A DNA stretch of 64,000 nucleotides from Companilactobacillus metriopterae (GTDB taxonomy: Bacteria; Bacillota; Bacilli; Lactobacillales; Lactobacillaceae). The stretch lies in assembly GCF_004117915.1 (NCBI RefSeq), contig NZ_RSTD01000002.1, positions 186,001 to 250,000 on the forward strand, written 5' to 3'. Position 1 is the stretch's first letter. Each line of letters starts with the position of its first letter. A program made the position numbers and the translations under genes. Positions 27,733 to 37,075 of the stretch are shown one piece after another. Below the pieces are notes generated by a model, which searched no databases, was not told the origin of the DNA, and saw only the letters and a program-made list of their open reading frames with translations.

Positions 27733-28320
27733 ATGAATGAAGAAGAGATATTCAATCAGATAAAAAATGATCCTGAAAACAAAGAATATACATCAATCGG
27801 CTGGAATCCACTATTTGCTGCTCCTCCTACAGCTGAGATTCTTATTGTAGGTCAAGCACCTAGCAAAAAAGTTCAAGAATCTAATATCATGTGGAACGAT
27901 AAAAGCGGTGACCGACTAAGGGATTGGATGGGGATTGATCGTAATATATTTTATGATTCAAAAAAAATAGCTATTATCCCAATGGACTTTTACTATCCAG
28001 GCAAAGGAAAGAGTGGAGATTTGCCACCAAGAAAAGATATTGCTGAAAAATGGCACCCGAAACTATTAGATAGCATGCCTAATATTCAATTGACTATACT
28101 AATTGGTATGTACGCTCAGAAGTACTACTTAAACCTACAAAACAGCGATAAAATTACTGATATTGTTAAAAACTATCAGAATTATCTACCCGAATATTTC
28201 CCAATAGTTCACCCTTCTCCACGAAACAATATTTGGTTGGCTAAAAATGAATGGTTTGAGGAAGAAGTAATTCCGGCACTTCAACAAAATGTAAAAAACA
28301 TAATAAAAAGATCCCACTAA
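27733..28320 (+). CDS. Uracil-DNA glycosylase superfamily protein
   Basis: 195 residues. ILIVGQAPSKK (about 37-47) is motif A, PMDFYYPGKGKSGDLPPR is the central variable segment and HPSPRNN (about 160-166) is the His-bearing motif of the UDG superfamily. The organisation resembles the single-domain family often annotated uracil-DNA glycosylase in lactobacilli. Uracil specificity is not proven by these motifs. It is monocistronic. Confidence 0.82.
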   Translation: MNEEEIFNQIKNDPENKEYTSIGWNPLFAAPPTAEILIVGQAPSKKVQESNIMWNDKSGDRLRDWMGIDRNIFYDSKKIAIIPMDFYYPGKGKSGDLPPRKDIAEKWHPKLLDSMPNIQLTILIGMYAQKYYLNLQNSDKITDIVKNYQNYLPEYFPIVHPSPRNNIWLAKNEWFEEEVIPALQQNVKNIIKRSH

Positions 28321-28339
28321 TTATTAGTGGGATCTTTTT
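28305..28339. terminator. Bidirectional terminator
   Basis: A 16-bp stem AAAAAGATCCCACTAA with its complement around TTA, between convergent genes. Confidence 0.9.
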
Positions 28340-28340
28340 A

Positions 28341-29138
28341 TTATAACCAGCCAAATAATGAAACATCTTTATCTAGTTGTTTTATCTCGTTCATATCTTC
28401 ATCAGTTAATGAAAAATCAAAAATATCTATATTTTCAATCATACGATCTTCATGCGTAGTCTTTGGAATTGCAATGATTTCTCTTTGAATCAATGATCTA
28501 AGCATAATTTGTGCAACTGACTTTTGATACTTATCAGAAAGATTCTTCAAAGTACTATTATTCATAACATTGGCAGGATTGGCTGTAAGTGGTGACCATG
28601 CTTCTAATTTGGTATCAAATTTTGAGATGGAATCTTGAATTTCAAATTGTTGTCGAAAGACATGTGTTTCATTTTGGTCAACCGCTGGCATTATATGAGC
28701 GTTGTTAACAATATTGTCGAATTCTTTTCCATAAAAATTACTCAAACCTATTGATCGAACTTTACCCGATTCAACAGCTTCCTCCATTGCTTTCCACATA
28801 CCCAAATAATCAGAACCTGGCCAGTGAATCAAAAGTAGATCGATATAGTCCTGATTCAATGCTCTTAATGATTTATCAATTGAATCTTTGGTTTCATTGT
28901 ATCCACCGTTTGGTGCTAACTTAGTAGTCAAAAAGATTTCTGACCTAGGAACACCACTATTATTAATCGCCTTACCCACACCTTCTTCATTTCTATAATA
29001 TTGTGCAGTATCAATTAATCGATATCCATTTTTCAAGGCTTGTGAAACTAATTCTTCTGTTCTGACTGGATCAACTTTGTAAACACCATATCCTAAAATA
29101 GGCATATTATATCCAGAGTTTAATTTTGTATATTCCAT
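28341..29138 (-). CDS. Aldo/keto reductase
   Basis: 265 residues. The tetrad is visible: Asp and Tyr in IDTAQYYRNEEGVGKAI, Lys in LTTKLAP and His in LLIHWPG. C-terminal IPKTTHEDRMIENIDIFDF is the NADPH-binding signature. It reduces carbonyls with NADPH in the cytoplasm. This is the 2,5-diketogluconate/glyoxal reductase-like branch. The substrate is unknown. A good ribosome site (GGAGAT) precedes the ATG. Confidence 0.88.
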   Translation of the reverse strand: MEYTKLNSGYNMPILGYGVYKVDPVRTEELVSQALKNGYRLIDTAQYYRNEEGVGKAINNSGVPRSEIFLTTKLAPNGGYNETKDSIDKSLRALNQDYIDLLLIHWPGSDYLGMWKAMEEAVESGKVRSIGLSNFYGKEFDNIVNNAHIMPAVDQNETHVFRQQFEIQDSISKFDTKLEAWSPLTANPANVMNNSTLKNLSDKYQKSVAQIMLRSLIQREIIAIPKTTHEDRMIENIDIFDFSLTDEDMNEIKQLDKDVSLFGWL

Positions 29139-29217
29139 ATTAATATCTCCATTGATTTTAAATTCAATGATGATTGTACTACTTATAGTTAACTTTAAAT
29201 CAAGTATTTTGTAAAAA

Positions 29218-29631
29218 TTACTCCAAATCTTTTCCTCTATTGATAAGTGTTAATCCCACCAATAATAAGAATATCGATGATGATATCAATAAGATATCCA
29301 TCGCACTATCATGGAGTGTCAATAAGGTTCTTAAAAGAGCTGTAACACCCAAATATATAAAGAATCTCAAAGGTGTATGACCCTTTTCTTTTATAAAAAC
29401 TATTACCAATGATAGAAATTCTAGAAATAGGAAGAACGTCAACAAATTGTCTACAATCTCATAAAAAGTGGTGCTAGATTCAGTTGCAAGAGTCATAACA
29501 AAAAGCGAGTACAATTCCTTGAATAGAAAGAAAATTAGCAACAAGCCTAGCAATGTTACAGCAACAGTAGAAACAATACTATAGAAGTTTGGCATATTTT
29601 CTGTAAAAAATCTTTTTACTTTATCAAACAT
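29218..29631 (-). CDS. PsiE family membrane protein
   Basis: 137 residues with four membrane helices. The stretch HTPLRFFIYLGVTALLR (about 85-101) is typical of phosphate-starvation-inducible PsiE proteins. ATG 29631 follows AGGTGG, which is why I reject the GTG at 29640. It is monocistronic; the role is unknown. Confidence 0.75.
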   Translation of the reverse strand: MFDKVKRFFTENMPNFYSIVSTVAVTLLGLLLIFFLFKELYSLFVMTLATESSTTFYEIVDNLLTFFLFLEFLSLVIVFIKEKGHTPLRFFIYLGVTALLRTLLTLHDSAMDILLISSSIFLLLVGLTLINRGKDLE

Positions 29632-29730
29632 AAATACCACCTATTGAAATAGATTTAATAGATAATATTATATTCATTTACGTAAGTTTAATAAACAAAA
29701 TAATCTGGATACAACGACTATTATTCAAAT

Positions 29731-30684
29731 TCAGTTTTTATTCATTACGATTACTTTGCCAAATCCGTTGCTACTTTCCAAATATCTATGAGCATCAGCT
29801 ATTTCATCCAAGCTATATATTTTAGCTGGTTTTACTTCGACAGAATTATCTTCAATATAATCAATCATTTCTAAAATTCGGTTGTAGTCTACATCCCCAG
29901 AATGAATAGCTGTCAAATAACTACCATTAGGAATATCTCCAACAGGCTCGAATCCTTCTAGATCCCATTTACCACCCAATAATCCAGTGTCACAAACAAT
30001 TCCATTTTTTATATGTTCAAATGTATCTTTGAGAGTTGTAGGTCCGACTAATTCCAATGATTTATCAAAGATTTCTGTTGTTTGTAGGACACTATCTTTA
30101 TCTTCAACCACATCGTCGTAACCTAATTCGATTAACTTATCTCTTTTTGAGAGACTACGCACAGAAGCAACAACCCTTTGAGATTTATTTTTAGCTTTTA
30201 TCAATCTGAGAAAAGCCACGCCCACACCACTAGCACCAGATCTTACTAAGATAGTGTCATCATCTTTGACCTGTAGTGCCTTCAACGATTCAAAGGCTGT
30301 GTAATATGTTTCGGGAATAGCTGCCAAGTCTTCCCAAGAAAGTTCTGTCTTCACCGGATAAATTTGTTCATTTGGTAGCAATACATACTCGGCATATGAT
30401 CCGTCGAATGCACGTCCCATCTCACCCATTATAGATATTATTTTCTCACCTTTTGAAAATTTATCTGATGTACTTTCTTCAATAATTCCGACACATTCTA
30501 TCCCTAAAATACGTGGAAATTTCACTGAAGGAGATAGACCATCACGTGTGAAAATTTCGGAATGATTTATTCCAAATCCCTTAATCTTAACCAATGACCA
30601 GCCTGGTTTTACTTTAGGAATGGGTACTTCTGTTATTTTAAGAACTTCTGGTCCACCTGCTTCGAATACTTTAACAGCTTTCAT
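29731..30684 (-). CDS. Zinc-free MDR alcohol dehydrogenase / quinone oxidoreductase
   Basis: 317 residues. The N-terminal GroES-like fold (GFGINHSEIFTRDG) lacks the Cys/His zinc ligands. The NADPH-binding turn is RSGASGVGVAFLRLIKA (about 150-166). The quinone-oxidoreductase group fits. It starts 8 bases after the betaine ABC gene and so is probably the third gene of that operon, which is an odd partner for osmolyte uptake. Confidence 0.8.
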   Translation of the reverse strand: MKAVKVFEAGGPEVLKITEVPIPKVKPGWSLVKIKGFGINHSEIFTRDGLSPSVKFPRILGIECVGIIEESTSDKFSKGEKIISIMGEMGRAFDGSYAEYVLLPNEQIYPVKTELSWEDLAAIPETYYTAFESLKALQVKDDDTILVRSGASGVGVAFLRLIKAKNKSQRVVASVRSLSKRDKLIELGYDDVVEDKDSVLQTTEIFDKSLELVGPTTLKDTFEHIKNGIVCDTGLLGGKWDLEGFEPVGDIPNGSYLTAIHSGDVDYNRILEMIDYIEDNSVEVKPAKIYSLDEIADAHRYLESSNGFGKVIVMNKN

Positions 30685-30692
30685 ATTATCAC

Positions 30693-32213
30693 CTATTTTA
30701 TAAGATTTTGTTTCTTCAAAAATTCTCTAGCTACTGTAGATGCTTTTTTGTGTTTAACTTGAACTTCATAATTCATTTCTTGCATCTGCTCATCAGTAAT
30801 TTTACCTGAAATTTTTTCAATAGATTTCACTACCTCAGGATGCTTTTTAGCAAATTCATCTTTCATCAATGCTGATCCTTGATAAGGTGGGAAGAACTTT
30901 TTATCATCTTTCAAGACAACTAAATTGTAATGCTTTATTTCAGGATCAGTTGTATATCCGTCAACTAAATCAACTTTTCCTTCAACTAATGCTTTATAGC
31001 GAATACTACTATCCATAGTATTAACATTCAAATCCAGTCCATAGTCTTTGTTTAAACCTTTGTAACCATCATTTTGTTGAGCAAAATCACTATCAAAGCC
31101 AGCTCTAGCTTTTTCAGATAAATTAGCTAAATCTGAAATAGTCTTAAGATTATTTTGTTTGGCAAAATCTTTGTTTACAACTAGTGCATAGCCATCTTGA
31201 AATTCCATTGGTTTCATATAATTCATCTGATAATTTTTGCTTAATCCGTCATGTGCTTCTTCATAAACCTGCTTAGGATTATTGTCAGTTTTAGAATTTG
31301 TTTTCAAAATATTCTGTAATACAGTTCCTGTAAATTCTGGATAAATATCTATCTGACCAGACTTCAAGGCACTGAAAACAAATGACGTAGCACCAAAGTT
31401 AGGTTTAATTGTCACTTTATATTTTGGATTATCTTCTAATATAAGATCTTTGTAGATATTCATTAAAATCTCAGGTTCAGGTCCTAACTTTCCTGCAATA
31501 GTAATCTCAGTGTTTTTACTGCTAATGTAAGAATTAAATCCTATACTTCCAGTAATGATTGCCAACAATGCAACAATTATTATCAGAGCATTCCTTAACC
31601 TTATATTACCCAAAATTCTAATTAAACCACTTACGACTAATGCCAATAAAGCCGACAATCCAGCACCTATAATCAATAGAGAATTATTATTTGTCTGAAT
31701 TCCTAATATAATATATGATCCTAAGCCACCAGCTCCGATTAATGCAGCAAGTGTAGCAGTTCCTATAATCATTACAAGTGCAACTCTTATACCTGAAATT
31801 ATCATTGGATATGCCAATGGCAACTCTATCCTGAAAAGTCTCTTTCTTCGAGATAAACCAAAAGCAACCCCTGCCTCTTTCAAAGCCGGATCAATTCCAT
31901 CAAAACCCATGTAAGTATTTTGAAAAATGGGCATAATAGCATAGACTACCAGCGCTATAACTGCTGGAGTAGTACCTATTCCTACTAATGGAATTAACAA
32001 TCCTAGCAACGCCAATGATGGTATTGTTTGAAATATACTTGCTATTTGTAGCGCAACCTCAGCCGATTTAGGTCTATCTTTTAATAAAATTGCCAAAGGT
32101 ATAGCAATTGCAGCCGCAATAATTAATGCGATTAACGATATTTCTAAATGTTGCCACAATGCATTCAATATATTCGATCGATCATTTACAATTGTTGAAA
32201 TTAAATCATTCAT
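30693..32213 (-). CDS. Betaine/choline-type ABC permease fused to substrate-binding domain
   Basis: 506 residues. Residues 1-205 are a ProW/OpuCB-type permease with six helices (KEAGVAFGLSRRKRLFRIELP is the ATPase-contact loop). Residues about 235-506 form a ProX/OpuCC-type binding domain (IAGKLGPEPEILMNIYKDL; QIDIYPEFTGT) displayed outside. Such fusions are known in lactic acid bacteria. The ATG directly follows the stop of the ATPase gene. The substrate (glycine betaine, carnitine or choline) is inferred from family. Confidence 0.88.
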   Translation of the reverse strand: MNDLISTIVNDRSNILNALWQHLEISLIALIIAAAIAIPLAILLKDRPKSAEVALQIASIFQTIPSLALLGLLIPLVGIGTTPAVIALVVYAIMPIFQNTYMGFDGIDPALKEAGVAFGLSRRKRLFRIELPLAYPMIISGIRVALVMIIGTATLAALIGAGGLGSYIILGIQTNNNSLLIIGAGLSALLALVVSGLIRILGNIRLRNALIIIVALLAIITGSIGFNSYISSKNTEITIAGKLGPEPEILMNIYKDLILEDNPKYKVTIKPNFGATSFVFSALKSGQIDIYPEFTGTVLQNILKTNSKTDNNPKQVYEEAHDGLSKNYQMNYMKPMEFQDGYALVVNKDFAKQNNLKTISDLANLSEKARAGFDSDFAQQNDGYKGLNKDYGLDLNVNTMDSSIRYKALVEGKVDLVDGYTTDPEIKHYNLVVLKDDKKFFPPYQGSALMKDEFAKKHPEVVKSIEKISGKITDEQMQEMNYEVQVKHKKASTVAREFLKKQNLIK

Positions 32214-33140
32214 CTAGTCCACCACCATTGCTATAAATTTAATAAGTTCTTGTGATGAAATAGCTTGATCTGTCCCTTTTACGTGGACTATGCCTTCAAC
32301 CAGTAACTTTTCAGATAACTCAGGCAGAGTATCAGTAGGATTAACTTCCGTTTTGATTGATTCATTACCTATTGAATGAGAATAATTTATCGAAACAATA
32401 TCCGCCACAATAGAGTTCAGATGTTCCCCAGCAAAGAAGTCACGTACAAAATCATTTGCAGGGTGGTTTAGAATATTTTCTCTTGAATCAATTTGTTGAA
32501 TTTTTCCATCTTTCATCAATGCTATTTGTGTCCCTAACTTCAATGCTTCTTTCATATCATGAGTAACAAATACAATTGTAGAATTACTTTGTTTTTTAAT
32601 TTCTAATACCAAGTCTTGCAACTGTACCCTGGTGACTGGATCTAATGCTGAAAATGGCTCATCCATCAGAATAACATCTGGTTTTGTAGCTAAAGCACGT
32701 ACGATTCCAACCCTTTGTTGTTGTCCACCAGACAATTCATCTGGATAACGATTGGCGTATTTTTCAGGTGACATATTCACAAGTTCTAACAATTCATAGG
32801 CAATTTTTTGACGTTCTTCTTTGGAGACTTTTTGGGCTTCTAATTGAATGCCAATATTTTCTTCAACTGTTAAATTTGGGAAAAGTGCAATATTTTGCAA
32901 AACGTATCCCATTTTTAAGCGCATATCTGTAATGTTGTGATCGTTTAGCTCAACACCGTTTACTTCCACTGTTCCAGACATGGGTTTTATTAATCGATTG
33001 ATCATCTTAAGAGTAGTAGTCTTACCGCTACCACTGGGTCCAACCATGACAAATAAGTTGTTATCATAAATATCAAGATTCAAATCAGAGATAATTTCTT
33101 TATCTCCGTATCCAGAAGTTACATGTTTGAATGAAATCAT
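32214..33140 (-). CDS. Betaine/choline-type ABC transporter ATP-binding protein
   Basis: 308 residues. Walker A GPSGSGKTTTLKMI, signature LSGGQQQRVGIVRAL, Walker B VILMDEPFSALD and H-loop FVTHD are present, then a C-terminal regulatory region (about 235-308) with only a short CBS-like remnant. OpuCA-type proteins usually carry two CBS domains and about 380-400 residues, so this one is trimmed. GAAGGGGA precedes the ATG. It is the first gene of the operon, divergent from an Lrp/AsnC regulator. Confidence 0.87.
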   Translation of the reverse strand: MISFKHVTSGYGDKEIISDLNLDIYDNNLFVMVGPSGSGKTTTLKMINRLIKPMSGTVEVNGVELNDHNITDMRLKMGYVLQNIALFPNLTVEENIGIQLEAQKVSKEERQKIAYELLELVNMSPEKYANRYPDELSGGQQQRVGIVRALATKPDVILMDEPFSALDPVTRVQLQDLVLEIKKQSNSTIVFVTHDMKEALKLGTQIALMKDGKIQQIDSRENILNHPANDFVRDFFAGEHLNSIVADIVSINYSHSIGNESIKTEVNPTDTLPELSEKLLVEGIVHVKGTDQAISSQELIKFIAMVVD

Positions 33141-33330
33141 AAAAATTCCCCTTCATTTCATATCCGTACTTTTATTAGTGCTGATTATACAATCAGTATC
33201 ATTAATATACAGGTTATATAGTAAGATATATTTTAATACTGTCCTATTACTTATAATATAGTTATTATTAAGAATACCAACAATTATACTTAATATAATT
33301 AGGACATAAGTTCAAAAATGGAGAATCATT

Positions 33331-33747
33331 ATGGTTGATAACGTTGATATTGAGATTTTAAAAATACTAAATAGAAATTCCCGAGTAACTCTTAAAGAGT
33401 TGGGAGATCAAGTCCACATGAGTTCACCTGCACTAGCTGAACGAATCAGAAAACTGGAAGATCAAAATGTTATAAAAAAATACAGTATCGAAGTGAATCC
33501 AGAAAAATTAGGATTCGTTCGTCCTGTTTTTATTAACGTTCAAATAACTAACCCTAATCATGAAAAATATCTAGACTTTGTAGCTGAAAACAGAAACTTT
33601 ATGCTACATCATTATCGTACTACTGGAAATAGTAACTATTTGATTGAGGGAGCGTTCCAGAGTACTGAAGAATTGGACAATTTTTTATCAAAATTAAGTA
33701 ATTTTGCTACCTATGATGTAACTGACGTCGTACATTTTTTCTTTTAA
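33331..33747 (+). CDS. Lrp/AsnC family regulator
   Basis: 138 residues. The N-terminal HTH (VTLKELGDQVHMSSPALAERIRKLE) is followed by a RAM/AsnC ligand domain (about 65-138). It lies divergent to the betaine-type ABC operon with a 190-base AT-rich intergenic region, so control of that operon is plausible. GGAGA precedes the ATG. Confidence 0.87.
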   Translation: MVDNVDIEILKILNRNSRVTLKELGDQVHMSSPALAERIRKLEDQNVIKKYSIEVNPEKLGFVRPVFINVQITNPNHEKYLDFVAENRNFMLHHYRTTGNSNYLIEGAFQSTEELDNFLSKLSNFATYDVTDVVHFFF

Positions 33748-33761
33748 AAATTTACAAAAAA

Positions 33762-33790
33762 ATAGCAGAAGCAATTATTGCTTCTGCTAT
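33762..33790. terminator. Bidirectional terminator
   Basis: ATAGCAGAAGCAA pairs with TTGCTTCTGCTAT between convergent genes. Confidence 0.85.
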
Positions 33791-34872
33791 TTATATAGTT
33801 TTTCCCATTCTTCAATGATTCTGTCAGTTTTAAAATCATTTATTCTAGTAATTGATTTGTCAGAATAATATTCTCTTAAAGAAATATCATCGATCAATTT
33901 TTGAATAAATATTATTAGTTCGTCAACGTTACCCTGTTCAATAATTTTACCGTACTTGTCATCTCCAATGAACTCTTCTGATCCTGAATTATCCATTGCA
34001 ACAATTGGCAATCCGTATGACATCGCCTCGCCAATAACCAAGGGCATCCCTTCCCATCTGGAAGTAGATACAAAAATAGATGAGTTTTTGTAATGTTCAT
34101 TTAGTTCCTCATCCTTTAACGCACCTTGATAAATAATCTTGTCTTCAACGCCTAACTCATCTATCAGATTATAAAATGTATTCATATCTTTTTCAGGTCC
34201 ACTACCAGCGATAGAAATCTTCCATCCTTCTGGCAAGGATTGAGCTAACTCCAAAAGATAATCAATACCCTTATGTTGAATTGCAATTCTTCCTGTAAAT
34301 GAAATTATTGGAACTGATAAATCAGAATATTCATTTGAATGAATAGTTATAGGATTATAAATTTTTAGAGTATTTTTATTTATCTTAGAGTAATTCTTCA
34401 AATCATAATCTGTCAAAGTGACTACATAATCAGAACATTTGAGTCCTTCTACAAACTCGTTTTTCATATCTTTATAATATTGAGTCATATAGACATCATA
34501 ATTATTGTGCATCCATGATATTACCTTAATACCTTGAACTTCTTTTTTTATAAAAGGTGCAAAACTTGCAAGCAAGCCACCAGGCAAAATTACCACATCA
34601 ATTTTATTTTCTTTCAAATAATCTATTAGATCCTTGATCTGTTGCTTATAGTCATGATATGGATTATTACCAAAATAATTAAGAATACCAGAAGTTATGG
34701 GGGTTTTTGCGGTTACCAAGGGTGCCGTCAACTTATAGTAGGACTTATCGGAGGCTAGAGAATAGAAGGTAATTTCGTTACCGTTATGACCATTCAAAGA
34801 ATTGCCCAGAACAGTACTCGCTCTCTTTACTCCGTCCATTACAATATTTTCTAGTGCTATTAAAATTTTCAT
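33787..34872 (-). CDS. Glycosyltransferase family 4 protein
   Basis: 361 residues. The GT-B fold C-half motifs are GRIAIQHKGIDYLLELA (donor-binding start), IAGSGPEKD and the EX7E segment EGMPLVIGEAMSYGLPIVA. ATG 34872 follows GAGGTG; the 17 extra upstream residues look non-coding. It is monocistronic. It probably transfers a sugar to a lipid, polysaccharide or glycan precursor at the cytoplasmic face. The acceptor is unknown. Confidence 0.85.
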   Translation of the reverse strand: MKILIALENIVMDGVKRASTVLGNSLNGHNGNEITFYSLASDKSYYKLTAPLVTAKTPITSGILNYFGNNPYHDYKQQIKDLIDYLKENKIDVVILPGGLLASFAPFIKKEVQGIKVISWMHNNYDVYMTQYYKDMKNEFVEGLKCSDYVVTLTDYDLKNYSKINKNTLKIYNPITIHSNEYSDLSVPIISFTGRIAIQHKGIDYLLELAQSLPEGWKISIAGSGPEKDMNTFYNLIDELGVEDKIIYQGALKDEELNEHYKNSSIFVSTSRWEGMPLVIGEAMSYGLPIVAMDNSGSEEFIGDDKYGKIIEQGNVDELIIFIQKLIDDISLREYYSDKSITRINDFKTDRIIEEWEKLYK

Positions 34873-35001
34873 GACAAACACCTCTTTCATAACCTCTTTA
34901 ACTAAATTATGTGTGTTTGCCAAAATAAACTAAAGAAATTGAACTATAGCATAATGTCAAAAATATTGCCTTATGAATTAATCTTTTATATATAAAAGAA
35001 T

Positions 35002-36162
35002 TTAATTAGATTTAACAAATTTTATAAATCTATCTACACCATCTTCAATACGACTTAAACTAGTGGCAAAATTCCATCTAACAAATGATCCAGAATTTCC
35101 ACCGTACATACTACCTGGGTTTAGATACAAACCTGTTGTTGATCTTAATTCATCACAGTACAACTTAGAATCATTAGTAATTTGAGATAGATCTATCCAA
35201 AGAAGATATGTCCCTTCTTCATCAATTATTTTGACTTCAGGTATTTCCATATTCAAACGGTCAATTATATATCTTTTATTTCGGTGTAAATAATGTCTTA
35301 ATTTATCTACCCAAACTGAACCATCATAAGTGTATGCAGCTTCTAGGGCTTGTATTGCGAAAGTATTAGGTTCTGCAATTTCATCTCTATTTAATCCACT
35401 TCTGACTCTTTCGCGAAGCTTATCATTAGGAATAACAACCGCAGATGTCTGTAATCCTGCAATATTAAAAGTTTTTGTAGGAGATATACACATAATTAAT
35501 TTATCCGAAATTTCTGACGAAATACTGATAAATGGATTATATGTAATACCTAGTGCAGTCACATCAGCATGAATTTCATCGCTCAATAAAATAACGTCAT
35601 GTTTAATACATAGTTCACCTATTTTTTTCAAAGTATCTCTATCCCAAACTTTTCCAATAGGATTATGAGGATTACAAAATATCATCATACTTGTTTCTGG
35701 AAGTGATAACTTGGATTCCAAATCTGTGAAATCAATTGAATATTTCCCATCATTATAAATCATCTGACTATCTAAAATTTTTCTTCCATTGTTTGAAATA
35801 GAATTATAAAAAATATTGTACACAGGTGATAAAACAACGACTGCGTCATTTATATCAGTAACTTTGCGAATAATTGAAGAAATAGACGGAATTACTCCTG
35901 TTGAAAACATAATCCAAGAACTTTCCAACTTGGTATTGTATCGATTTAACCACCAATTAATAATTGATTCGTTAAACGAGCTAGGAATAGTATTGTACCC
36001 AAAAGTAGGTTGTTCAATTCTTTTTTTCATAACATCAACAATCCCTGGATAAACTTCAAAATCCATGTCCGCTACCCACATAGGCAACTCATTTTTAGAA
36101 ATGTTCCATTTTTCTGAATTAGTGTTACTTCTATCTATTTCTTTATCAAAGTTATACTGCAT
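35002..36162 (-). CDS. MalY/PatB-type PLP aminotransferase
   Basis: 386 residues from the third ATG of an ATGATGATG run. The PLP Lys is in SPTKTFNIAGLQ. FCNPHNPIGKVW and the N-terminal MWVADMDFEV motif are typical of the PatB/MalY cystathionine beta-lyase group (C-S bond cleavage). AGGTGA spacing fits the third ATG best; the first would add two Met. Its start overlaps the end of the DUF3737 gene by about 11 bases, implying translational coupling. Confidence 0.83.
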   Translation of the reverse strand: MQYNFDKEIDRSNTNSEKWNISKNELPMWVADMDFEVYPGIVDVMKKRIEQPTFGYNTIPSSFNESIINWWLNRYNTKLESSWIMFSTGVIPSISSIIRKVTDINDAVVVLSPVYNIFYNSISNNGRKILDSQMIYNDGKYSIDFTDLESKLSLPETSMMIFCNPHNPIGKVWDRDTLKKIGELCIKHDVILLSDEIHADVTALGITYNPFISISSEISDKLIMCISPTKTFNIAGLQTSAVVIPNDKLRERVRSGLNRDEIAEPNTFAIQALEAAYTYDGSVWVDKLRHYLHRNKRYIIDRLNMEIPEVKIIDEEGTYLLWIDLSQITNDSKLYCDELRSTTGLYLNPGSMYGGNSGSFVRWNFATSLSRIEDGVDRFIKFVKSN

Positions 36163-37012
36163 CATCATTCACCTGTTTTTTATTTAAAATAGTTTTTCCA
36201 TGATCTATTTCTGAATCATCTTCAATGATTGAACCTATATTTGGTGCAGAAATCTTACCACCTAGTGGATTCTTAATACTATCAATTGTAGTAGTTGAAT
36301 CTATATCAACCGTCGAATATTCAAAAGCTAGGTCAGTATTTATTATACGACAATCAACTGTTTTAACATTTTCCATATAACAAAATCCCTGTTCACTTTC
36401 TATCACACAGTTTACAAATGTTATATTCTTAGAATTCCAACCTAAATATTGACCAACAATCACAGAATCCTTAATCAGAACGTTATCACAGTTCCAAAAT
36501 GCATCCTTTGTGATAATTTTTGAATTAGATATTTCAATATTTTCAGCACCATCGAAAGCATAATTACCTACAATGTTTACATTTTTCATCTTAATATTTT
36601 GGCTATTCATGGCAAAATAATCAGCATTACTAGCTGAAACATCAGTTAATTCGATATCTTTACAATTCCACAAAGTCTCTTCAGCATTTGAAATCTGCAC
36701 ATTATTCAGCTTTATTAAATTAGATCTTCGAAAAGTTTTTGGCGAATCGATGGTACTGTTACTAATATTAATGTTATTGGTATACCAAATACCCGAACGT
36801 GCATCAGATAACATACTAATATTATCTGCCTCTATATCTTTGGAGTACCAAAGTGGATACTTCCAACGAAATATATCTTCACTAAGTTTAATATTTTTAC
36901 TCTCTTTTAAAGGTGATTCTCCATTTTGAAAAACAGATCTACTAATTGAAGTGTTCTTTTGTTTGAATAATGCTCTTTCACCTGTGAGTATTTCTTGTTC
37001 AATTTGTTGCAA
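36152..37012 (-). CDS. DUF3737 protein, parallel beta-helix
   Basis: 286 residues of short repeats such as SPLKESKNIKLSEDIFRWKYP and GVF-like NxxIxxSxI turns, a right-handed beta-helix. The order GERALFK...GESPLKES...WKYPLWYS...GIWYT...FAMNSQNI...FDGAENI...WNSKNI is that of DUF3737. The start is TTG with GGAGG 10 bases upstream. It is translationally coupled to the MalY/PatB gene downstream. It has no signal peptide. Function is unknown. Confidence 0.85.
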   Translation of the reverse strand: MQQIEQEILTGERALFKQKNTSISRSVFQNGESPLKESKNIKLSEDIFRWKYPLWYSKDIEADNISMLSDARSGIWYTNNINISNSTIDSPKTFRRSNLIKLNNVQISNAEETLWNCKDIELTDVSASNADYFAMNSQNIKMKNVNIVGNYAFDGAENIEISNSKIITKDAFWNCDNVLIKDSVIVGQYLGWNSKNITFVNCVIESEQGFCYMENVKTVDCRIINTDLAFEYSTVDIDSTTTIDSIKNPLGGKISAPNIGSIIEDDSEIDHGKTILNKKQVNDDAV

Positions 37013-37036
37013 TATTATAAATCCTCCAAAATATAT

Positions 37037-37061
37037 AAAAAAGCAATCTCAAAAGAGATTG
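37037..37061 (-). terminator. Terminator between AKR and DUF3737 genes
   Basis: CAATCTC/GAGATTG stem with loop AAAA, followed on the minus strand by six Ts. Confidence 0.7.
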
Positions 37062-37075
37062 TTAAATTAGTAATA

